DNA of 64,000 nucleotides, from positions 62,001-126,000 of the forward strand of contig NZ_JACVXC010000008.1 of NCBI RefSeq assembly GCF_014596935.1. The letters are read 5' to 3'. Shown one piece after another: positions 1 to 8,303 of the stretch; position 1 is the stretch's first letter; each line of letters starts with the position of its first letter. This DNA is from Aestuariibaculum suncheonense. GTDB taxonomy: Bacteria; Bacteroidota; Bacteroidia; Flavobacteriales; Flavobacteriaceae. The notes beneath the pieces were generated by a model. That model was not told the origin of the DNA, did no database searches, and saw nothing but the letters and a program-made list of their open reading frames with translations. Both the position numbers and the translations under genes were made by a program.

Positions 1-989
1 TTGGGCAGTGGGCACGTTACAGTGATCCTAAAAATGCACCAAAAAATAGCATAGTACATTCGTTCAACAGAAACTTTGCTAAACGTGCCGATGGTAATCC
101 AAATACCCATGCTTTTGTGGCTTCTCCAGAATTAACAGCAGCTATTGCAATTGCAGGTCGTTTGGATTTCAATCCGATGACAGATAAGTTAATTAACGAA
201 AATGGAGAAGAAGTTATGTTTGAAGAACCAACAGGATGGGAATTACCTCCAAAAGGTTTTGAAGTTAAAGATAATGGATATTTGGAACCAGAGAAAGACG
301 GAAGCCATGTACATGTTAAGGTTGATCCAAACTCGGAAAGGCTTCAGTTATTAACGCCATTCACACCAATTGGTGATGAGATTAAAGGTGCTAAATTATT
401 GATTAAAGCTTTTGGGAAATGTACGACAGACCATATTTCTATGGCTGGGCCTTGGTTGCGTTTCCGTGGTCATTTAGATAATATTTCTAATAACTGTTTA
501 ATTGGAGCAGTGAATGCTTATAATCAGCAAACAAACTTTGTTAAAAATCAATTAACCGGAGAGTATGGCGGCGTACCAGATGTACAGCGTCAATACAAAA
601 AGGAAGGTATTAAAACAGTTGTGGTTGGTGATCATAACTACGGTGAAGGATCTTCTCGAGAGCATGCGGCTATGGAACCAAGGCATCTTGGAGTTGCTGC
701 TGTGATTGTCAAGTCATTTGCACGTATTCACGAAACCAATCTTAAAAAGCAAGGTATGTTAGGTTTGACTTTTGATAATGAATCTGATTACGATTTAATT
801 CAGGAGGATGATACGTTTAACTTCCTAGATTTAAATGAATTTGCACCAGATAAACAGTTAACTTTAGAGGTTGTTCATGCTGATGGTAGCAAAGATGTTA
901 TCAAGTTAAATCACACTTATAATGATGCTCAAATAGCATGGTATAAGGCAGGATCGGCATTAAATCTTATTGCAGCTCAAAATGCCTAA
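1..989 (+). CDS. acnA: Aconitate hydratase, C-terminal part (5' end outside window)
   Basis: The reading frame is open from base 3 and runs off the left edge, so only about the last 328 residues of a roughly 750-residue enzyme are seen. Aconitase isomerises citrate to isocitrate in the TCA cycle using a 4Fe-4S cluster. The visible part contains [19 protein letters not shown], the [18 protein letters not shown] block and the swivel-domain motif [17 protein letters not shown], which are typical of the mitochondrial-type (AcnA-like) aconitases of Bacteroidota. The cluster-ligand cysteines would lie upstream of the window. A GTG at 117 is an internal valine, not a start. A rho-independent terminator follows the stop codon. 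Confidence 0.95.
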   Translation, partial: GQWARYSDPKNAPKNSIVHSFNRNFAKRADGNPNTHAFVASPELTAAIAIAGRLDFNPMTDKLINENGEEVMFEEPTGWELPPKGFEVKDNGYLEPEKDGSHVHVKVDPNSERLQLLTPFTPIGDEIKGAKLLIKAFGKCTTDHISMAGPWLRFRGHLDNISNNCLIGAVNAYNQQTNFVKNQLTGEYGGVPDVQRQYKKEGIKTVVVGDHNYGEGSSREHAAMEPRHLGVAAVIVKSFARIHETNLKKQGMLGLTFDNESDYDLIQEDDTFNFLDLNEFAPDKQLTLEVVHADGSKDVIKLNHTYNDAQIAWYKAGSALNLIAAQNA

Positions 990-1008
990 TAGATATAAAA
1001 TGAATTTA

Positions 1009-1036
1009 AAATCCAGCTTAACGGCTGGATTTTTTG
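1009..1036 (+). terminator. Rho-independent terminator after aconitase
   Basis: Stem ATCCAGC (1011-1017) pairs with GCTGGAT (1024-1030) across a 6-base loop and is followed by a T-rich run. It separates aconitase from mazG. Confidence 0.8.
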
Positions 1037-1093
1037 TTTTACATCCCTAACTAAAAAACATTTATAATTGTACTTTTACCAAAACATTTTACT

Positions 1094-1867
1094 ATGAATT
1101 CCAGAGCAGATCAACTTAAAGCATTTGATAGATTATTAACTATTATGGATGAACTGAGAGCGCAGTGTCCATGGGATAAAAAGCAAACCATGGAAACGCT
1201 TCGTCATTTAACTATTGAAGAAACCTACGAGTTAGGCGATGCTATCTTAGATAATGATCTGGAAGAGGTTAAAAAGGAATTAGGAGATGTACTGCTTCAT
1301 ATTGTATTTTATAGTAAAATAGGTAGTGAAACCAACGATTTCGATATTGCCGATGTATGTAATAGTATTTGCGAAAAATTAATCAGCAGACACCCGCATA
1401 TTTATGGCGATGTAAAAGTTGAAAATGAAGAAGATGTTAAGCGTAATTGGGAAAACTTAAAGCTTAAAGAAGGGAAGAAGAGTGTTTTAGAAGGCGTACC
1501 TAATAGCTTGCCAGCTCTGGTTAAAGCCAATAGAATTCAGGAAAAAGTAGCAGGCGTAGGATTCGATTGGGAAGAGCCCAATCAAGTCTGGGAAAAGGTA
1601 GAAGAGGAACTTCAGGAATTAAAAACTGAAATCGATTCGAATAATACCGATGCTATAGAAAGTGAATTTGGCGATGTGTTATTTTCAATGGTAAATTATG
1701 CCAGATTTTTAAATGTGAATCCTGAAAATGCCTTAGAGCGCACTAATAAAAAATTCTCAAAGCGGTTCAAATATCTGGAGGAGAAAGCACAGGCCTTGAA
1801 TAAACCTTTGAAAGAAATGACCTTAGCAGAAATGGATGTCTTTTGGGAAGAAGCAAAAAAGTTATAA
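1094..1867 (+). CDS. mazG: Nucleoside triphosphate pyrophosphohydrolase MazG
   Basis: At 257 aa it has the usual length of two-domain MazG, which hydrolyses NTPs/dNTPs to NMP and pyrophosphate and is thought to clean the nucleotide pool. The N-terminal part has the signature CPWDKKQTMETLRHLTIEE followed by EETYELGDAI and ELGDVLLHIVFYS, the acidic Mg-binding helices. A second domain near residues 160-230 repeats the pattern (VEEELQELKTE, then EFGDVLFSMVNYARF). It stands alone on the plus strand behind the aconitase terminator. The ATG at 1094 gives the canonical N-terminus. Confidence 0.95.
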   Translation: MNSRADQLKAFDRLLTIMDELRAQCPWDKKQTMETLRHLTIEETYELGDAILDNDLEEVKKELGDVLLHIVFYSKIGSETNDFDIADVCNSICEKLISRHPHIYGDVKVENEEDVKRNWENLKLKEGKKSVLEGVPNSLPALVKANRIQEKVAGVGFDWEEPNQVWEKVEEELQELKTEIDSNNTDAIESEFGDVLFSMVNYARFLNVNPENALERTNKKFSKRFKYLEEKAQALNKPLKEMTLAEMDVFWEEAKKL

Positions 1868-1971
1868 AAGACTTTGAAAAAATGTTGACTTTCAGAACGA
1901 TACATTGATATATTTCTAAAATTATTCACCTGAAATTTCAATACAAAAAAATTAAAAATATTGTGGCAGGT

Positions 1972-2006
1972 ATCGATTTTAATTCTTTTAGAATCGATTA
2001 TATTTG
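1972..2006 (+). promoter_or_regulatory. Putative mqo promoter with flanking inverted repeat
   Basis: TATATTTG at 1999-2006 fits the Bacteroidetes -7 consensus TAnnTTTG. Just upstream are ATCGATT (1972-1978) and AATCGAT (1992-1998), a perfect inverted repeat with 20-bp centre spacing, which looks like an operator. No clear TTG -33 box is present, so the promoter may depend on an activator. The start codon is at 2039. Confidence 0.4.
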
Positions 2007-2038
2007 CAAGCGATTATTAAAGAAACAAGGTTTCAGAA

Positions 2039-3403
2039 ATGGCTAAAACGATTAAGCACTCCGAGTTTGTACTCATCGGAGGTGGAATAATGAGTGCCAC
2101 ATTGGCAATCCTACTTTTTGAGAAATTTCCTGGTAAGAAAATAACAATTATTGAAAAGCTGCCTAAAATGGCAGAAGAGAGTTCAGAAGCATGGAATAAT
2201 GCCGGAACTGGGCATGCAGGTAATTGTGAATTAAACTACACACCGGAAAAAAAAGGTGCTGTACAAAAGGGTGCAATTGATGCGACTAAGGCAATTAATA
2301 TTTCAGAACAGTTTAATGAAACATTATCGTTTTGGAAAGATTGTGCTGAAAAAGGATACATCAAAAACTTGTCTAAGTGTATAAATGAAGTACCACATAT
2401 TAGTTTTGTTGAGGGTGCCAAGAATGTAGAATACTTAGAAAAGCGATGGAAAACTTTAAAGGAAATACCACATTTTAGAGAGATGGTATTTTCAAAGGAT
2501 ATTAATGAAATTAAAGAATGGATTCCTTTAATGATGGAAGGTAGAAGCGAAAAGGAAACTATTGCAGCTACGTTTTTTGAGAAGGGATACGATGTTAATT
2601 TTGGAGAAATAGCCGATCAATTGTTTGCTTTCTTAGGAAGACAAGATAATGTAGAGTTAGTAAATAACAGTAACGTGTACAATTTACAGCAAACCGATAA
2701 TAAACGTTGGTTGATTTCAGTTAAAGGGCAAAATGTTGGCAAACACTGGAAAATTGTTACAAACTACGTGTTTATTGGTGCTGGTGGAGGAGCCTTGCCT
2801 TTATTAGAGAAGTCTAATATAAAAGAGGCCAGAGGCTATGGAGGTTTTCCGATTAGTGGGCTTTGGTTGCGTTGTACAAACCCTGAAGTTATTGAAAGAC
2901 ATCAGGCAAAAGTTTATGGAAAGGCCAAAAAGGGCTCGCCTCCAATGTCTGTACCTCATATGGATACCCGTATGATTAATGGGCGTAAAGAGTTGTTGTT
3001 CGGACCGTTCGCAGGTTTTACCACGAAGTTTTTAAAGCATGGATCAATGTTCGATTTACCGAGATCGGTGGAATTTGATAATATCATGAGTCTTTTAGGA
3101 GCGGGATATCAAAATTTACCATTGGTAAAGTATTTAATCAAACAGGTTAGCTTAAATTTTAAAGACCGTATGGAGATGCTTCGTGAATTTTATCCGGAAG
3201 CTAACGATGACGATTGGAAAATTGTTGTGGCAGGTCAGCGTGTACAGATTATCAAGCGCAATAAAAAGGGTTTCGGTAAACTGGAATTTGGAACCGAAAT
3301 TATCGTTTCTAAAGATAAATCCATTGCAGCATTGTTAGGAGCGTCGCCAGGAGCTTCGACATCGTATTCTGTAATGAAAAATGTAATTGAAAAATGCTTT
3401 TAA
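2039..3403 (+). CDS. mqo: Malate:quinone oxidoreductase (short C-terminus)
   Basis: This is a FAD-dependent, membrane-associated enzyme that oxidises malate to oxaloacetate and passes electrons to quinone. The N-terminus carries the dinucleotide-binding motif LIGGGIMSATLA and then SSEAWNNAGTGHAGNCELNYTP, which is diagnostic for Mqo. Other family blocks are GAGGGALPLLEKS, GPFAGFTTKFLKHGS and LLGASPGASTSYSVM. At 454 aa it is shorter than the roughly 490-500 aa I expect. It stops right after VIEKCF, where homologues usually run on for about 40 residues, and a terminator hairpin follows at once. No other frame continues the protein. The FAD and substrate regions appear intact, so it may still work. 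Confidence 0.92.
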   Translation: MAKTIKHSEFVLIGGGIMSATLAILLFEKFPGKKITIIEKLPKMAEESSEAWNNAGTGHAGNCELNYTPEKKGAVQKGAIDATKAINISEQFNETLSFWKDCAEKGYIKNLSKCINEVPHISFVEGAKNVEYLEKRWKTLKEIPHFREMVFSKDINEIKEWIPLMMEGRSEKETIAATFFEKGYDVNFGEIADQLFAFLGRQDNVELVNNSNVYNLQQTDNKRWLISVKGQNVGKHWKIVTNYVFIGAGGGALPLLEKSNIKEARGYGGFPISGLWLRCTNPEVIERHQAKVYGKAKKGSPPMSVPHMDTRMINGRKELLFGPFAGFTTKFLKHGSMFDLPRSVEFDNIMSLLGAGYQNLPLVKYLIKQVSLNFKDRMEMLREFYPEANDDDWKIVVAGQRVQIIKRNKKGFGKLEFGTEIIVSKDKSIAALLGASPGASTSYSVMKNVIEKCF

Positions 3404-3422
3404 GCACTGAGATATAACATAA

Positions 3423-3448
3423 AAAAGCGGCTTTAAACCGCTTTTTTT
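3423..3448. terminator. Bidirectional terminator between mqo and DUF349 gene
   Basis: AGCGG (3426-3430) pairs with CCGCT (3438-3442), extended by A/T pairs and flanked by A and T runs on both sides. It lies between two convergent genes and can serve both. Confidence 0.8.
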
Positions 3449-3472
3449 ATAACTATGTAGAACTCTACTTAA

Positions 3473-5446
3473 CTAATAGAGTTCTTTAATTTTACTCAGT
3501 TTATTTTCCCAAAGTTCTAAAGACTCTTTGTGCGTTTTAATGTTGTTATGCACTTCTTTAACCAAAGGGTTGTCGTCGTCAACATTCGTGAAGAATTGTA
3601 AGTTGTTTTCCAACTGGTTAATCTGACCTTTAACTTCGTCAATCTTTTTACGAATAAATGAACGCTCGTTATCTAAATCTCTGTTATCATCATCGGTATT
3701 CATATGGTCAAGTTTGTTTTCAAACTTAATCATTTCAACCTCGTTTTTATCCATTTCTAAGCCCGATAACAAATCATCAACGGCTTTATTGAATTTGCCT
3801 TCTACGTAGCGTTTGTCGTTAGGTACGCGTCCCAATGCTTTCCATTGGTTTGTGAACTCTTTTATTTGTTCAATACCTTTATCTTTATCTGAAAATGGTT
3901 TAAGATTTTTTAGAGTATCTAAAAGTTCTAGTTTTTTAGTGAAAGCTTCTAAGCCTTCTTTATTGGCTGCATTCTTTTTAGCATGTAACTTATCAAAGTA
4001 AAAATTACAAGCTGTTTTAAATCGTTTCCAGATTTTATCACTGTCTTTACGAGGAACGTGACCAATTTTTTTCCAATCATTTTGAATTTTTTTCATGAGT
4101 GGGGTAGTCACTTCGTAATCTTCACTGTCTTTATTGTCTTCGGCAATTTTAATTAAATCCAGCTTCTTTTGAAGGTTGGTATATTGTTCCTTTTTAAGGT
4201 CTTTGTAGAACCCGTTTTTACGTCGGTTAAAGGTTCTTACCGCATCTTTAAATTTAGCCCAGGTATTTTCATTTTCTTTAATAGGTACCTTTCCTGCATT
4301 GAAGAATGCTTCTCTTAACTCTTCAACTTCTTTAATTTTCTTTTGCCAACCATTATGAGACGTAATATGTTCAGCAGTTATTGCTTTAATGGCTTCAACA
4401 ATGGCAAGTTTGGTTTCTAGATTTTTTTCGTAAACTTTATCGATTTCCTGAAAATAAACCTGACGTTTATCGTTAATAGTTTTGGTAGCAGCTTTAAACT
4501 TGTTCCAAATTTCTTCGCGATATTCTCGTTGTACAGGACCTAATTCTTCCTTCCACATTTTGTGAAGTTCCTGAAGTTCTCTGAAAGCGCGTAACACATT
4601 GTCGTCTTTAGCTAACTCTTCAGCACGATCAATTATTTTCAGCTTCTGGTCTAAGTTATGTTTGAAGTCTAAATCGCGTAAATCTCTGTTTAAATGTAGA
4701 AAATCGTAAAACATTTCTACATGGTGGTGGTAGCTATTCCAGGCATTATTGTATTTGTCTCTTGGAATAGGACCTGTATTTTTCCAACGCTCCTGAAGTT
4801 CTTTAAAATGCTTGTAGGTCGTATTGATGTTTTCTTCAACATTTAATAAGCCTTTAAGTTCTTCGATAATTTCAAGCTTATCGGCTAAATTTTGTTTCAG
4901 ATTTTTTTCAATATTCTGGTAGTATTCGTTACGTTTTTTACGATAATCGTTGTAAGCTTCTTTGTAACGTTTTTGTACAGGAGAGCTGTAATAAAAATCT
5001 ATTTCGTTGCCACCTTCGTTTATAAAGTCTTCTTTTTTCTCGTCCAGAAGGGCTTGAAACTTGTCTTTAAACTCGTTGTTAATGGCATCGACATGTGTTT
5101 TTATAGCCTGAACCTTTTCGTTTTTAAGTAAACGTTCTAACTCTATGGCCAGGGCTTCAAGCGACATGGTGTCGTAAGCTTTTAGCTCGATGGTGTGCCT
5201 GTCTTTATGACCTTCATCTTCGGCATCTTCAGCATTAGATTCGTCAATTTCATCTAAACCGTGATCATCATTGTCAGATTCTGAAGCTGAGGCATGAACA
5301 GTTTTGTCTTCCTCGATGGTTTCAGACTCCTTGGCATCAGTAGATTCGGTAGATTCTATTGACGTGTTTTCTACTAATTTTTTTTCAGAATGTTCCTCAT
5401 TCTTACTTTGCTCTTCTTTTCCGTTCAGGTTATTTAAATCAGACAT
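3473..5446 (-). CDS. DUF349 domain-containing protein
   Basis: A 657-aa, highly charged, mostly helical cytoplasmic protein. The first 110 or so residues are a low-complexity acidic region rich in Glu, Ser and Asp. From about residue 130 to 600 there are repeated DUF349 units of roughly 70 residues, each with a pattern such as L..RW...GP.PR......W..F, for example ELQERWKNTGPIPRDKYNNAW, KNDWKKIGHVPRKDSDKIW and NQWKALGRVPNDKRY. The C-terminus is a coiled coil. The molecular function of DUF349 is not known to me. It is the last gene of the minus-strand run, 129 bp beyond aroE, and ends at the shared terminator with mqo. Confidence 0.88.
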   Translation of the reverse strand: MSDLNNLNGKEEQSKNEEHSEKKLVENTSIESTESTDAKESETIEEDKTVHASASESDNDDHGLDEIDESNAEDAEDEGHKDRHTIELKAYDTMSLEALAIELERLLKNEKVQAIKTHVDAINNEFKDKFQALLDEKKEDFINEGGNEIDFYYSSPVQKRYKEAYNDYRKKRNEYYQNIEKNLKQNLADKLEIIEELKGLLNVEENINTTYKHFKELQERWKNTGPIPRDKYNNAWNSYHHHVEMFYDFLHLNRDLRDLDFKHNLDQKLKIIDRAEELAKDDNVLRAFRELQELHKMWKEELGPVQREYREEIWNKFKAATKTINDKRQVYFQEIDKVYEKNLETKLAIVEAIKAITAEHITSHNGWQKKIKEVEELREAFFNAGKVPIKENENTWAKFKDAVRTFNRRKNGFYKDLKKEQYTNLQKKLDLIKIAEDNKDSEDYEVTTPLMKKIQNDWKKIGHVPRKDSDKIWKRFKTACNFYFDKLHAKKNAANKEGLEAFTKKLELLDTLKNLKPFSDKDKGIEQIKEFTNQWKALGRVPNDKRYVEGKFNKAVDDLLSGLEMDKNEVEMIKFENKLDHMNTDDDNRDLDNERSFIRKKIDEVKGQINQLENNLQFFTNVDDDNPLVKEVHNNIKTHKESLELWENKLSKIKELY

Positions 5447-5575
5447 TTTAAAAAATGTTAGGGTTCGTAATACAGCTTTGTGTGTTTAAAGATACTAACA
5501 AGTCTATTATTTACAAATATTTAGAAGGCAAATTATTTGCGCGTACTGTAAGAATATTTGAAATTTTTACTGAGT

Positions 5576-6319
5576 TTAAATAGTAACATTCCAGATAGAC
5601 CATGCTTTTTCAGCTTGAAAAACAAGCATGTCTAAGCCGTTTACCGTGGTTGCGTGACGTTCTTTACCTAGTTTTAAAAAGGTGGTTTCTTCTGGATTAT
5701 AAATTAAATCGAAAAGAATATGTTTATCTGTGATACCGTTATAAGGAATATCGGGATGATTTTCAATATTTGGAAATGTGCCTAGCGGTGTACAGTTTAT
5801 AATAAGTAAGTGATCTGCAATGATGGCTTCGGTTAATTCATTGTAAGTGTATTTAACAGCTTCTGAAGCTGTTCGCGACACATAATGATACTCTATTCCC
5901 AGCTTTTTTAGGGTGTACGCAATGGCTTTACTGGCACCACCTGTTCCTAGAATTAATGCCGATTTATGACGTCTTTTTAAGTGTGGTTTAAGAGATTTTT
6001 TAAAACCGTAACAATCGGTGTTGTATCCTACAAGTTTTCCTTTTTTAGTCACGCGTATCGTGTTAACCGCACCAATGGCTTTTGCTTTTTTGTTGAGTTT
6101 ATCTAAATACGGAATGACTTCTTCCTTGTAAGGAATCGTAACGTTTAATCCTTTTAAATCTTTAGTATTTTCTATGATTTTAGGAAGTTCATCAAGAGAT
6201 GGTATATCGAAATTTTCGTAAGTCGTGTTGTTAATTTGTTCGTCTTCAAATTTTCTTTTAAAGTACGATCTGGAGAAAGAGTAGGAGATGCTTCTACCTA
6301 AAAGCCCTAATTTATTCAT
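5576..6319 (-). CDS. aroE: Shikimate dehydrogenase (NADP+)
   Basis: AroE reduces 3-dehydroshikimate to shikimate in aromatic amino acid synthesis. The frame is open back to 6373, but the family N-terminus begins at MNKLGLLGRSISYSFS, so I choose the ATG at 6319, giving 247 aa. Visible motifs are NVTIPYKEEV (catalytic Lys), GAVNTI, NTDCYGF, the Rossmann loop LGTGGASKAIAY, NCTPLGTFP and GLDMLVFQAEKAW. It overlaps the 3' end of the upstream DUF368 gene by 8 bp, so the two are probably translationally coupled. Confidence 0.94.
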   Translation of the reverse strand: MNKLGLLGRSISYSFSRSYFKRKFEDEQINNTTYENFDIPSLDELPKIIENTKDLKGLNVTIPYKEEVIPYLDKLNKKAKAIGAVNTIRVTKKGKLVGYNTDCYGFKKSLKPHLKRRHKSALILGTGGASKAIAYTLKKLGIEYHYVSRTASEAVKYTYNELTEAIIADHLLIINCTPLGTFPNIENHPDIPYNGITDKHILFDLIYNPEETTFLKLGKERHATTVNGLDMLVFQAEKAWSIWNVTI

Positions 6320-7331
6320 TAATTTTTCTTGTTTTTTGTCCATAGTATTCCAATGCCAAAACAATGGCAACACCCATAAAAATATATGCTATAGCATAAT
6401 AGGTTTCGGTATTGAGTTCCGGAATATAGCGTTGATAGTTGGCTACGATTTTAGTTCCTGTAGAATCCATCATTGGCTTGCCGTCTTCAGAAAGTTTGTA
6501 GATGGTGTACTTCCATGGCCATACAACACCTAATGATCCAACTATAAAACCGATGATAGCGGAAAGCGTAATACTTTTATAACGTTTTAAAATGTAGCTT
6601 AATATATGGGAAAAGGTAACTAAGCCAGTTACAGAGCCTAGGGTAAAAACCGCTAACACTTTTAACATGCGAATGCGTTGCGAATTGTGTATAAAGTCGA
6701 AGTTTCCTCTGAATATATCAGAAAATGTATCGTATAAGGCGTTGACTGAATCGACTAACAACAAGACATAATTTCCTAATAGGATTAAAATGAAGGACCC
6801 TGAAAATCCTGGTAATGTCATGCCTGAAACACTAATGATGCCGCAGAAAAAAACAAACCAAAGATTGTCGTTTTCTTTAGCCGGATTTAAAAAACTAATA
6901 CCTGCGCCTAACAAAATGCCTATGGCAAGCGAGGTATAGGTTCTATAATTCCAGTCTTTGAAATCTTTATTGATGTAATAGATAGAGCCGATAATCATGC
7001 CGAAAAACACACTCCAAACATAGAGTTCATAGTTTTCAATAAGATAATCTAAAACTTTCGAAACGCTGAAATAGCTGACAATCATTCCGAAGAATAGTAG
7101 ACTAATAAAACGTCCGTTTATGTAATTGTAAAAACTTTTATAACGTCCGTTAATCAGTAATTTAAAAGCTTTACCGTTAATCTTTTTTAAAGAATATATA
7201 AATTCTTCGTAAAAGCCGGCTACAAAAGCAACCACACCGCCAGACACACCAGGTACTTTATTGGCAGCACCCATTCCTAATCCTTTTAGAACTAGAAATA
7301 TTTTGTCCTTAAGTGTTCTGGTGCTTTCCAT
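6312..7331 (-). CDS. DUF368 family membrane protein (PopT-type undecaprenyl phosphate translocase candidate), copy A
   Basis: A 339-aa polytopic inner-membrane protein. It has the paired DUF368 hallmarks, NKVPGVSGGVVAFVAGFYEEF near the N-terminus and TLPGFSGSFILILLGNY in the middle, which suggest two inverted repeats. DUF368 proteins have been reported to recycle undecaprenyl phosphate across the membrane (PopT), a carrier needed for peptidoglycan and O-antigen synthesis; assigning that role here is by family only. Its start codon directly abuts the stop of copy B (TAA then ATG), and its end overlaps aroE, so the three form a tight operon. Copy A has NKVPGVSGG where copy B has DAVPGVSGG. Confidence 0.88.
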   Translation of the reverse strand: MESTRTLKDKIFLVLKGLGMGAANKVPGVSGGVVAFVAGFYEEFIYSLKKINGKAFKLLINGRYKSFYNYINGRFISLLFFGMIVSYFSVSKVLDYLIENYELYVWSVFFGMIIGSIYYINKDFKDWNYRTYTSLAIGILLGAGISFLNPAKENDNLWFVFFCGIISVSGMTLPGFSGSFILILLGNYVLLLVDSVNALYDTFSDIFRGNFDFIHNSQRIRMLKVLAVFTLGSVTGLVTFSHILSYILKRYKSITLSAIIGFIVGSLGVVWPWKYTIYKLSEDGKPMMDSTGTKIVANYQRYIPELNTETYYAIAYIFMGVAIVLALEYYGQKTRKINE

Positions 7332-8276
7332 TTATGCTTTTTTTGCGCCTATCTTTTCAAGAATAAAAATAGTTAAAAATCCCAGGATCATCAGTATTAT
7401 GGCAAATACAATTTGATTATCACCATTAAAAGCAAAAGGGGAGATGCTTTCCTGGATTAAAGGCGATTTGATGCCTTCAGAATTTGTATGCCAGCTTAAG
7501 GTATTTTTCCAAGGCCAAACTTTGTTAAGAGAACCGAAGATAAACCCGGTTAACAAAGCTAAAGTAATGTTGTGGTAGTTTTTAAATAGCCATTTTAAAG
7601 CATGACTAAAGCTTAACAAACCAATAATGGCACCAGAGAAAAAGATGATTAATTTTTTGATATCGACATCATGAATGGCATCACTTAAAGTTTTATAAGC
7701 GCCTAATATGATTAAGATGAAAGAGCCCGAAATACCCGGAAGAATCATGGCGCAAATAGCTATGGCGCCTGCAAAAAACAAAAACCAGTCGCTATTGTTA
7801 TTTTCCATAGCAGGAAGCGAACTAATATAAAAAGCAACTACAGCTCCAATGATTAGCGATAATATGATGGAAGCATCCCATTTGGTTACTTGTTTGCCCA
7901 CAAAATAAATACTAGCTACAATTAAACCAAAAAAGAAAGACCAGATTAAAACGGGTTGATTTTCTAAAAGATATTTCGCCAGTTTCATAAAGGAAACATA
8001 GCTGATAACAATACCACTTAAAAGCGCCAAAATAAAGTTACCATTAACTTCACTCCAAAATGCTTTAACGCCTTTGTCGAAAAGCGTTTTTAAAAGCGAA
8101 AGGTTAACGTTGCTAATAGTTGAAATTAACTCTTCATAAATTCCCGAAATGAAAGCGATAGTACCACCTGAGACACCAGGAACAGCATCGGCTGCACCCA
8201 TGGCTAAGCCTTTAAAAGTAATGATTAAATAATCAATTAAGCGTCGTTGCATATTTTGGTTTTGCATAAAAACCAA
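7332..8276 (-). CDS. DUF368 family membrane protein (PopT-type undecaprenyl phosphate translocase candidate), copy B
   Basis: A 314-aa paralogue of the downstream gene, with the same paired motifs (DAVPGVSGGTIAFISGIYEE and MILPGISGSFILIILGAY) and many hydrophobic helices. The true start may be the Met at residue 4 (MQNQNMQRR), three codons into the frame. It is followed without a gap by copy A. The two have diverged well beyond a recent duplication, so they may differ in substrate or conditions of use. The PopT role is taken from published work on the family and has not been shown here. Confidence 0.87.
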   Translation of the reverse strand: MVFMQNQNMQRRLIDYLIITFKGLAMGAADAVPGVSGGTIAFISGIYEELISTISNVNLSLLKTLFDKGVKAFWSEVNGNFILALLSGIVISYVSFMKLAKYLLENQPVLIWSFFFGLIVASIYFVGKQVTKWDASIILSLIIGAVVAFYISSLPAMENNNSDWFLFFAGAIAICAMILPGISGSFILIILGAYKTLSDAIHDVDIKKLIIFFSGAIIGLLSFSHALKWLFKNYHNITLALLTGFIFGSLNKVWPWKNTLSWHTNSEGIKSPLIQESISPFAFNGDNQIVFAIILMILGFLTIFILEKIGAKKA

Positions 8277-8303
8277 AGGTATACATTTTAATTAAACAGA
8301 GAC

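Noticed and set aside
5447-5575. Possible extra small gene between DUF349 and aroE
   Set aside because: No frame with a start and recognisable protein; plain AT-rich leader.
6320-6373. Upstream ATG starts for aroE
   Set aside because: They would extend AroE into the DUF368 gene with a non-family N-terminus; MNKLGLLGRSISYSF is the normal start.
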